Part shown: positions 6,967 to 13,513 of the stretch, piece by piece | Layout: each line of letters starts with the position of its first letter | How positions within the stretch are numbered: position 1 is the first letter of the stretch | Source: Cytophagales bacterium | GTDB taxonomy: Bacteria; Bacteroidota; Bacteroidia; Cytophagales; UBA9547 | NCBI GenBank assembly: GCA_025360395.1 | Contig: JANYCH010000095.1 | Coordinates: 1-18,071, forward strand | Length of the DNA: 18,071 nt | Reading direction: 5' to 3' | Notes under the pieces: generated by a model | What the model saw: only the letters and a program-made list of their open reading frames with translations | Databases searched by the model: none | Told to the model about the DNA's origin: nothing | Made by a program: the position numbers and the translations under genes

Positions 6967-7719
6967 TTACTTCCTGTCGTATTTGCTTTTAACATTGAAA
7001 GGAAATCTCATTTGCTTGTCTTTCAAATCCACCCTCTGGTGATTGATTGAAACATTGGACTTCATCATTCCTTTATTAGTCAGGTAATTGGCTATAACCT
7101 GTGTGGTATACCCAAATTGAAAACTATCCAAAGGGGCAATGTCAGTATATTTAATAGTTAGGTTATTTTTTGTTTTTTTATCAGTTACTATGGCACTTTC
7201 TATTTTCTTTGAAGTTTTTCCTATAAAATTCAGTACATCCAGGTCAGTCCTAGACTGCCTGAGTTTGGCATAATCTCCTTCAAATTCAATAGAATCCTGG
7301 CTCAGGTTTGGGAGAATAAGGTTGCCTAATAATGCAGACTGCATCATTTTAAATGTTAGGTCAACTCCAAAATTATTTTTAACATAATTGAGGCCAAGTG
7401 CATAATAAGCCTTGTGTATTTTATCAATAACAAATACAGAGTCAGGAGTTATTAAAGCTCTAACTACTTCAATGCCCAAAGCAGGGTTTACTGAAATCCA
7501 GATAACACTGTCTTTCCTGATCCTGATTGTCATGGGTGAGGAAAATTGATTTGTTCCATCGTCAAAGTCTATCTTTGCTTTAGACTGAAAGTATTCAAAT
7601 TCTATTTCATTGACTTTTATAGAAGGCCTTTCAATTATTACTGGTTGGCTTTTGTGAAAGGTCCTGCGACAAGAAAACAATGCCAGGACACCAATTAAAA
7701 GAAGGACAATCTTATTCAT
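6967..7719 (-). CDS. DUF4292 lipoprotein, possible LolB-like outer membrane lipoprotein
   Basis: The 250-residue protein begins MNKIVLLLIGVLALFSC, a signal peptide with a lipobox-like LFSC at Cys17, so it is probably lipidated. No acidic export tag follows the Cys, so it should face the periplasm. Its sequence fits the Bacteroidota family DUF4292. Beta-strand-rich phrases run in order: FQSKAKIDFDDG, MTIRIRKDSVIWISVNPALGIEVVR, LITPDSVFVIDK, then a helix near KMMQSALLGN. This order (strand, 'W/I..P.lG.e..r', 'tpdsv.i.d') recalls the half-barrel of LolA/LolB lipoprotein carriers. LolB receives lipoproteins at the outer membrane; assigning that role here is inference. The start overlaps the end of the TPR gene by 8 bp, implying coupled translation. 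Confidence 0.85.
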   Translation of the reverse strand: MNKIVLLLIGVLALFSCRRTFHKSQPVIIERPSIKVNEIEFEYFQSKAKIDFDDGTNQFSSPMTIRIRKDSVIWISVNPALGIEVVRALITPDSVFVIDKIHKAYYALGLNYVKNNFGVDLTFKMMQSALLGNLILPNLSQDSIEFEGDYAKLRQSRTDLDVLNFIGKTSKKIESAIVTDKKTKNNLTIKYTDIAPLDSFQFGYTTQVIANYLTNKGMMKSNVSINHQRVDLKDKQMRFPFNVKSKYDRK

Positions 7720-9448
7720 ATAATTTTTTATCCGATATCTTCTTGTTAAGTAGTTCGGAGTAACCTTCGCCTTCTCTTGCTTTTTTCCATTGTGCCAATG
7801 CCTCCTGTTTATTCCCTAATTGGAAAAGCACATCTCCATAGTGTTCAACTATTGTTGCATCAGAAGTTTTAAGCAAAGCTTTTTCCATGAACTTCCTGGC
7901 ATTTTCATAATCTTTTATCTGGTATAAAACCCAGGCATAAGTATCTAAATAGGCAGGCTCGTTTGGGTTTTTTTCAAGCATCCTTTCACACATTTTCCTT
8001 GCCTTGTCAAGCTTTTCCTTCCTTAATGAAAGATAGTAGCTGTAATTATTTAAAATATGAACGTTTTCCGAATCTATCTTTAAGGCAGCCTCATAGCTTG
8101 AGTCAGACTTTTCGAACCTTTTAAGGTTATTGTAAATATCGCCTAGCTGAGAGAGGAACTGTACATTTAATTCTGTGTTACCACCGGCGATTTTTTGCCC
8201 GGATTCAAATAAAGAAACAGCATTTAAATAATCTTTTTTATTATAATAAGCAGAGCCTCCATAGTAAAAGAACAGGGGCTGACTAGGAAAAACCTCTATC
8301 GCTTTTTCAGAATACTTAATTACAGAATCACTTTTGTTAAGCTCAGATGCAAGAAATACTATTTGCTGCCAGATTTTATAATGGGAATTATCAAGTTCAA
8401 TGGATTTAACATAATTATTGAAGGCTTCTTGCTTTCTTTCCTGAATTGCCAGAATGTCGCCATTCATGGCATAAGCTTTTGCCTCGTTGGGATGTACTTT
8501 TACCAGAATATCACCAAGTTTTATGGATTGTTCTTTAAGGGAACTATCCGCAGATAATTGCCTTAAAAGTGAAACAGTAACCCCAATTTTAGCATCTATA
8601 TTTAATTGAGGGGATAAAAACGCCTTTTCTAACTCTTTATCAGCCTTTTCTATCTTGTTTTCTTTCCTGTAAATTTCATACAACATTAAGCTTGCGAAAG
8701 GTGCATCCTGATTTTTAGCAACAATGTCTTCCAGGATTTTTTTTGCCTCTGCATTTTTGTTATTTACATATAGCAAATTAGCCAAGTCTAATTGAAGATT
8801 ATGGTCATCAGGGAATGCTGCAATTAACTTTCTCCATTCTTTGATAGCCTCATCAAGCTTGTTCTGTTTCAGTAAAAGCATTTGCTTTTGCCTTACAATT
8901 TCTTCGTTAATACCATATATTACTTCAAGCCTGTTGTATGTTTTAATTGCCCCATCAAAATCACTGGTTAATTGTTGAATGCTGGCTATGTTTAGAAGGA
9001 GTTCATCATTTCCTGCTGATTGTTTTATTATCTTTTCATAAATTTTGACAGCATCTTTATAATCTTTGTTCTTTTCATATAGCTGGCCTAACAGCAAGCC
9101 GTAATACTTGTTTTTGGGATCAAGTTCAGCAGCTTTTTCTGAATACTGAATAGCCTTATTAAGATCGTTTTGCTGGGCAAAACATTCGGACAGTTTAAAA
9201 AGAAAAGCTGGTTTGTTTGGGCTTAATTTATTTGCCCGTTGAAACCAATCGAATGCTTTGTCATATTTTCCTAAAATGTAATCCTTATTTCCTTCGATAA
9301 AATACTCTTCTGCCTGACGAAGTTCCTGTTCCTGGCGAATAAGCTTTTGTTCCTTTTTATCGTTTTTATTCTTTTGGGCATGGAGCAATGGGCTCCATGC
9401 CAAAAGAAAAGAAATTAAGAAAATATAAGGTTGTTTTTTAATGGTCAA
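7712..9448 (-). CDS. Exported tetratricopeptide-repeat protein
   Basis: The 578-residue protein has an N-terminal signal peptide (to about residue 24, ...SPLLHAQ) followed by a charged linker. From about residue 45 to the end it consists of roughly a dozen or more TPR helix pairs, for example around YILGKYDKAFDWFQRANKLSP and EHYGDVLFQLGNKQEALAQW. There is no catalytic domain, so it is a periplasmic protein-interaction scaffold. It starts 4 nt after the nucleotidyltransferase gene ends and overlaps the DUF4292 gene by 8 bp, so it is embedded in the operon. In Pseudomonas a TPR protein of similar size is, as I recall, encoded directly before lolB; the same pairing with the LolB-like DUF4292 protein here is suggestive. 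Its partner is unknown. Confidence 0.88.
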   Translation of the reverse strand: MTIKKQPYIFLISFLLAWSPLLHAQKNKNDKKEQKLIRQEQELRQAEEYFIEGNKDYILGKYDKAFDWFQRANKLSPNKPAFLFKLSECFAQQNDLNKAIQYSEKAAELDPKNKYYGLLLGQLYEKNKDYKDAVKIYEKIIKQSAGNDELLLNIASIQQLTSDFDGAIKTYNRLEVIYGINEEIVRQKQMLLLKQNKLDEAIKEWRKLIAAFPDDHNLQLDLANLLYVNNKNAEAKKILEDIVAKNQDAPFASLMLYEIYRKENKIEKADKELEKAFLSPQLNIDAKIGVTVSLLRQLSADSSLKEQSIKLGDILVKVHPNEAKAYAMNGDILAIQERKQEAFNNYVKSIELDNSHYKIWQQIVFLASELNKSDSVIKYSEKAIEVFPSQPLFFYYGGSAYYNKKDYLNAVSLFESGQKIAGGNTELNVQFLSQLGDIYNNLKRFEKSDSSYEAALKIDSENVHILNNYSYYLSLRKEKLDKARKMCERMLEKNPNEPAYLDTYAWVLYQIKDYENARKFMEKALLKTSDATIVEHYGDVLFQLGNKQEALAQWKKAREGEGYSELLNKKISDKKLYE

Positions 9449-9452
9449 AATC

Positions 9453-10457
9453 TTATTCTGTAATTACATTGAAGTCACCAACGCTAAGGTCGCGGGCATG
9501 TCCTTCATACACCGCACTATTGCCTAACATTGAGTTTGTTATAACTGCATTTTTTACCGTAGCATTCTCCTGAACTATACTTTTGCTGATTATTGCATTT
9601 GAGATTTTAGAGCCTTTACCAATAGAAACATGCGGGCCTATAATACTGTTTTGCAAAACTACATTTTCTCCAATAAAAGATGGCTGAATAATAACGGAAT
9701 TTTCTAATGTAACAGAATCTGCCACTAATTTTGTTCCATTCAGGTAACCTAAATATGATTTATTAGTATCGACAGTTGAATTTTTATTTCCGCAATCAAG
9801 CCACTCACTTATTTTACCGGGAACAAATTTTGTCCCTTTGCTTTTCATGTTTTCAAGTGCGTTTGTGATCTGGAATTCGCCTTTGTCTTTTATATCATTG
9901 TCTAGCAGATATTTTATTTCATTGGCAAGGTAACGGCCATCTTTAAAGTAATAAATTCCTATGATGGCAAGATCAGAAACGAATGTTTCTGGTTTCTCGA
10001 CAAAATCCGTTATAAATCCATCATTGCTGATCTTTACCACTCCAAAAGGTTTTGGGTCTTCTACTTTTTGAACCCAGATTACACCTTCATTTTTGGTGTC
10101 CATTTTAAAGTCTGCCTTAAATAAGGTATCTGCAAAAGCAACAACCACATTGCCATCTAAAGATGGTTCGGCGCAATAAACAGCATGTGCAGTACCAAGT
10201 GGCTGTTTTTGATAATAGATAGTTCCTCTGGCTCCAACAGACTCCGCAATTTTGATCAGCCTGGCTTCTACTTCTTTGCCAAAATCGCCGATTATAAATG
10301 CTACCTCTTCTACTTTTTCACCGCAAACTTTGGCAATATCTTCTACAAGACGCTGTACAATTGGTTTGCCTGCGATAGGTACAAGTGGTTTGGGAACTGT
10401 AAGGGTATGAGGCCTCATTCTTTTGCCCATACCTGCCATCGGAACAATAATTTTCAT
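9453..10457 (-). CDS. Sugar-phosphate nucleotidyltransferase with C-terminal beta-helix
   Basis: The 334-residue enzyme has an N-terminal nucleotidyltransferase domain (about 1-235). The nucleotide-binding loop is MAGMGKRMRPHTLTVPKP (residues 7-24), the LGTAHAV motif lies at about 87-93, and the metal-binding Asp is in FAD (D110). VEKP (153-156) and LDCGN (220-224) match sugar-binding and catalytic positions of RmlA/GlmU-type enzymes. Residues about 246-318 form left-handed beta-helix hexapeptide repeats (e.g. SVIIQPSFIGENVVLQNSIIG). The enzyme should join a sugar-1-phosphate to an NTP to make an activated sugar for envelope glycans. Which sugar and nucleotide cannot be read from sequence. 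It lacks the large acetyltransferase domain of true GlmU. It lies 32 nt after dut and 4 nt before the TPR gene. Confidence 0.88.
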   Translation of the reverse strand: MKIIVPMAGMGKRMRPHTLTVPKPLVPIAGKPIVQRLVEDIAKVCGEKVEEVAFIIGDFGKEVEARLIKIAESVGARGTIYYQKQPLGTAHAVYCAEPSLDGNVVVAFADTLFKADFKMDTKNEGVIWVQKVEDPKPFGVVKISNDGFITDFVEKPETFVSDLAIIGIYYFKDGRYLANEIKYLLDNDIKDKGEFQITNALENMKSKGTKFVPGKISEWLDCGNKNSTVDTNKSYLGYLNGTKLVADSVTLENSVIIQPSFIGENVVLQNSIIGPHVSIGKGSKISNAIISKSIVQENATVKNAVITNSMLGNSAVYEGHARDLSVGDFNVITE

Positions 10458-10489
10458 AAAAACTTTAATTAAGCTATAGATTCAACAAT

Positions 10490-10924
10490 TTATTTAACTC
10501 CAGTACTTCCGTAACCACCTGCGCCACGTTCAGTTTCATTTAATACTTCTACAGCATCCCACCGGATAGTATCATGTTTTGCAATTACCATTTGTGCTAT
10601 CCGTTCCCCGTCATTTACCACAAATTCGGTATCAGATAAATTGATTAACAGCACTTTGATTTCTCCTCTGTAATCTGCATCAATTGTACCTGGGCTATTC
10701 AAAACAGTTATGCCATGTTTAAATGCCAAACCGCTCCTTGGTCTAATCTGGGCTTCAAAGCCTATTGGCAATTCTAAATAAAGTCCGGTCCCAACCAATT
10801 TGCGTTCAAGAGGCTTTAGAGAAACCGGAGCTGACAATTCCGCCCTCAAATCCATCCCTGCGGAAGATTCTGTTTGATATTGGGGTAGCGGATGTTTCGA
10901 CTGATTAATAACTTTTACCTGCAT
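10490..10924 (-). CDS. dut: dUTP diphosphatase
   Basis: The 144-residue protein has all five motifs of the trimeric dUTPase family: AGMDLRA (22-28), RPRSGLA (61-67), GTIDADYRGE (79-88), GERIAQM (106-112) and RGAGGYGSTG (133-142). Motif 5 has Tyr138 where many homologues have Phe, a mild change. The length is normal for bacterial Dut. It hydrolyses dUTP to dUMP and pyrophosphate, keeping uracil out of DNA and feeding dTMP synthesis, and acts in the cytoplasm. It is the first gene of the minus-strand run leading into the envelope genes. The 113-bp gap upstream shows no exact TAnnTTTG box, so read-through from the LOG-family gene is possible. Confidence 0.96.
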   Translation of the reverse strand: MQVKVINQSKHPLPQYQTESSAGMDLRAELSAPVSLKPLERKLVGTGLYLELPIGFEAQIRPRSGLAFKHGITVLNSPGTIDADYRGEIKVLLINLSDTEFVVNDGERIAQMVIAKHDTIRWDAVEVLNETERGAGGYGSTGVK

Positions 10925-11037
10925 GTACCTAAAAATAAGGTGGGCAATTTATTAAGATTGTTTGTAAAAACCATAGACCAGGTATTTAGACTGCTGGTAC
11001 ATCCTGATGGTCTTAAAATCTGAAATAAATAAGCAAA

Positions 11038-11757
11038 TTAGAAATTGGGTTGAAGTAAATATTTAGAATAAAAATCGTCTATGATAGCAACAGCTTCCTT
11101 TGCAGTATCTACCACATGAAAAAGTTCCATATCTTCCGGACTAATGTTTTTTTCTCCTTCAAGCATTACTGCTTTGATCCAATCAATTAATCCCTTCCAA
11201 TATTCAGTCCCAACAAGGATGATTGGAAATTTGCCTATCTTTTTTGTCTGGATTAAAGTAATCGCTTCAAAAAGCTCATCAAGAGTTCCAAAACCGCCAG
11301 GCATAACAATAAAACCCTGAGAGTATTTGACAAACATGGTTTTTCTGACAAAGAAAAAATCGAAAGTAATAAACTTATCACTGTCAATATATGGATTGTG
11401 AAATTGCTCAAATGGAAGTTCTATATTTAAACCCACCGATTTGCCTTTTTCAGAACGTGCTCCTTTATTTCCAGCTTCCATTATTCCTGGTCCACCACCT
11501 GTAATAACACCATAACCATGTCTGACAAGCTTAGCTGCAATTTCTACTGCAGACTGGTAATATTTGTTTTCTGGTTTAGTCCTTGCGGAACCAAAGATGG
11601 TAACACATGGTCCTATTTTAGCAAGTTTTTCAAATCCGTGGACAAACTCTGACATGACTTTAAAAATTGCCCAGGAGTCGTCACTTTTTATTTCGTTCCA
11701 GTTCCTGTCCCTGAATGCTTGTTTTATTCTGCTCTCGTCCTCAATGTTCAATTCCAT
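11038..11757 (-). CDS. LOG family protein (TIGR00730, Rossmann fold)
   Basis: The 239-residue protein carries the LOG/TIGR00730 signature motifs: GGGPGIMEAGNKGA (87-100) and PGGFGTLDE (153-161), with the Arg138-Lys139 pair in between (FFFVRKTMF). These line the nucleotide site of cytokinin riboside-5'-monophosphate phosphoribohydrolases, which split the N-glycosidic bond of an AMP derivative. In bacteria the family also contains AMP/nucleotide nucleosidases (PpnN-like) and many uncharacterised members, so the true substrate is uncertain. The N-terminal 45 residues are helical and precede the core (VTIFGSART). No signal peptide is present, so it is cytoplasmic. It lies 113 bp upstream of dut on the same strand and is divergent from ispF. 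Confidence 0.92.
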   Translation of the reverse strand: MELNIEDESRIKQAFRDRNWNEIKSDDSWAIFKVMSEFVHGFEKLAKIGPCVTIFGSARTKPENKYYQSAVEIAAKLVRHGYGVITGGGPGIMEAGNKGARSEKGKSVGLNIELPFEQFHNPYIDSDKFITFDFFFVRKTMFVKYSQGFIVMPGGFGTLDELFEAITLIQTKKIGKFPIILVGTEYWKGLIDWIKAVMLEGEKNISPEDMELFHVVDTAKEAVAIIDDFYSKYLLQPNF

Positions 11758-11811
11758 ACTTCAATAAAGTGTTAAAATCAAAACTTAGCAAATGTCTGCT
11801 ATAATAATTGG

Positions 11812-11842
11812 TTTGTATATAGACGAATAATAGTCATTTTTG
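11812..11842 (+). promoter_or_regulatory. Candidate promoter of ispF
   Basis: TTTG (11812-11815), a 19-nt spacer and CATTTTTG (11835-11842) fit the Bacteroidota -33/-7 pattern with one mismatch in the -7 box. The ispF ATG follows 21 nt later. The minus-strand side of this 106-bp spacer, for the LOG-family gene, shows only a looser TAAGTTTTG. Confidence 0.45.
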
Positions 11843-11863
11843 TTGTAACAATAATTATCCCTA

Positions 11864-12343
11864 ATGAAGTTCAGAATAGGTTTTGGATACGATGTGCACC
11901 AATTGGTCGAAGGGCGTGAGTTGTGGCTGGGCGGCATAAAAATTCCTCACCACACAGGTTGTCTTGGACATTCAGATGCAGATGTTTTGATACATGCCAT
12001 TTGTGATGCTTTGTTGGGCGCAGCAAACCTAAGGGATATAGGGTATCATTTTCCTAATTCAAATAAAAAATGGGAAGGTGCCGATAGTAAAATGCTATTG
12101 AAAGAGGTTTGTATCTTACTAAGAAACCATCATTATGAAATAGGAAATATAGATGCCAGCCTTGCATTAGAGGCTCCTAAAATAAATCCGCATATTTCAC
12201 AAATGATTGATGTACTGGCCCAAACAATGGGAATTGAAAAGGATGACATTTCAATAAAAGCTACTACAAATGAAACTTTGGGATATGTGGGCAGAAAAGA
12301 AGGAGCAAATGCATATGCTGTTGCCTTAATTTATAAAAAATAA
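11864..12343 (+). CDS. ispF: 2-C-methyl-D-erythritol 2,4-cyclodiphosphate synthase
   Basis: The 159-residue protein has normal family length and all IspF signatures. The metal-binding DVH is at D10 and H12, with the third ligand H44. HSDADV (36-41) and the C-terminal GYVGRKEGANAYAV (GRxEG motif) complete the pattern. It converts CDP-methylerythritol 2-phosphate to the cyclic diphosphate, the fifth step of the MEP isoprenoid pathway, in the cytoplasm as a trimer. The organism therefore uses the MEP route. It is divergent from the LOG-family gene and sits 8 nt before the lipoprotein hydrolase, probably in one transcript. A candidate promoter ends 21 nt upstream of the ATG. Confidence 0.97.
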   Translation: MKFRIGFGYDVHQLVEGRELWLGGIKIPHHTGCLGHSDADVLIHAICDALLGAANLRDIGYHFPNSNKKWEGADSKMLLKEVCILLRNHHYEIGNIDASLALEAPKINPHISQMIDVLAQTMGIEKDDISIKATTNETLGYVGRKEGANAYAVALIYKK

Positions 12344-12351
12344 CTTCGTCA

Positions 12352-13425
12352 TTGTTTACTAATCTCCCTATTAAAGCAGCCAGAACTTTACCGATAGTTG
12401 TAATAACCATACTTCTTTCAAGTTGCAGGTTATTGGTGCCTTCTAAATATAAAAATTACTTTTCTGATGAGGTCTGGGATAATATAATACTTGCAAAACC
12501 AAATGAAATTCCATCTATCACAGACAGCATGGTTATCATAAGGTCAAACCGTGACTTTTATCCCTACCGAAAAAAATTCCTGGGTGACAGAATTGATTCA
12601 TCAGGAAGCGACAGGACGTTTCTTGTTGTGGCAGAAAATTCCAAATGGATTGTATATCCACTTCCAGATGTAAGTTTTGGAGTATCATTGATTCAAAAAA
12701 AGCAAAATCTGGTGGTGTATGTGGAGGGAATGGGAAAGAATTTTTTTCATGCCACCAACCGCGCCTTTGGAATGTCATCACAATATAAGGTACTGATAGT
12801 AATGATGGATTATCCCAGCATTGACCCGGAGTTTGGGTTGATTAAGAACTTTCGCTTTGCCAGAAGAAATTCCTATGCTACTGCTCCTTCCTTAATAAAT
12901 CTTCTTAAAGAAATGAATCTGGACAAACAGGCAGGCAAAGAATGGACAAAAACAAATTGGACACTTTTTCACCACAGCATGGGAAACATTATGCTGAAAA
13001 GGATATTAAAAGAGAGATCAGATACAATCTTAACTCCTGGTTTATTTAACTTAGTAGTTCTGAATGCCGCATGTACAGAAAGAAAACACCATAAGGTATG
13101 GCTTGAAAAAAGCAAGCTTGGCAAAAACTTCCTTGTTCATTATAACAAAGATGACAGGCAATTGAAAGGTGCCGGATTATTAACATTAAAAAAGCAACTT
13201 GGATCTAAGCCTGGAAAGCATCTCGCCCCTAATGCAGTGTATATTGATTTCAATCCTTTAGTTGGCCCAAGACATAGTACATTTGCTGAAATACCTTTGC
13301 GACCGCCATTACATCCTCATGCCAGAAGATATTTCAATTATATTTTAAACGGATTATACCCTGATTACAAAAATGAGGAACTATTTTTACCTGTGCGAAA
13401 GGGCACCGGATACTATTTGAAATGA
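12352..13425 (+). CDS. Lipoprotein alpha/beta hydrolase, DUF900-like
   Basis: The 357-residue protein starts with TTG. The only in-frame alternative is a much later ATG that would remove the signal. The N-terminus is a clear lipoprotein signal peptide ending in the lipobox LSSC (Cys25), which supports the TTG start. The body resembles the DUF900 type of alpha/beta hydrolase. The early strand-loop VVYVEGMGKNFFHATNRAF matches the family's 'vfvHGfn.sf..a..ra'. The nucleophile elbow is HHSMGN with Ser209. A later strand reads FNLVVLNAACTERKHH, followed by VHYNKDDRQL. His residues near HSTFAEIP and HPHARRYF could complete the triad. The first Gly of the usual GxSxG is His here, as in other 'HSMGN' members. 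The substrate is unknown. It follows ispF by 8 nt, but no functional link is evident. Confidence 0.75.
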   Translation: MFTNLPIKAARTLPIVVITILLSSCRLLVPSKYKNYFSDEVWDNIILAKPNEIPSITDSMVIIRSNRDFYPYRKKFLGDRIDSSGSDRTFLVVAENSKWIVYPLPDVSFGVSLIQKKQNLVVYVEGMGKNFFHATNRAFGMSSQYKVLIVMMDYPSIDPEFGLIKNFRFARRNSYATAPSLINLLKEMNLDKQAGKEWTKTNWTLFHHSMGNIMLKRILKERSDTILTPGLFNLVVLNAACTERKHHKVWLEKSKLGKNFLVHYNKDDRQLKGAGLLTLKKQLGSKPGKHLAPNAVYIDFNPLVGPRHSTFAEIPLRPPLHPHARRYFNYILNGLYPDYKNEELFLPVRKGTGYYLK

Positions 13426-13486
13426 TATCTAAATTCTTTTCAAAGTATCTTGACATGAATAATTACAAGTTACCATTGAGCTAGAA

Positions 13487-13513
13487 ATGACATTTAATAA
13501 AAACACTCTGTGA
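13487..13513 (+). other. Eight-codon upstream frame overlapping the GTG start of the adhesin gene
   Basis: ATG at 13487 opens MTFNKNTL and stops at TGA (13511-13513). It overlaps the GTG start of the next gene (13510-13512) in the sequence GTGA, the arrangement used for coupled re-initiation. Alternatively it is the true N-terminus of the large protein, separated by a one-base frame error. Confidence 0.3.

Noticed and set aside
9453..10457. Assignment as glmU or rmlA
   Set aside because: The nucleotidyltransferase motifs are shared by both families. The beta-helix part is too short for GlmU, and no other sugar pathway gene is nearby to decide the product.
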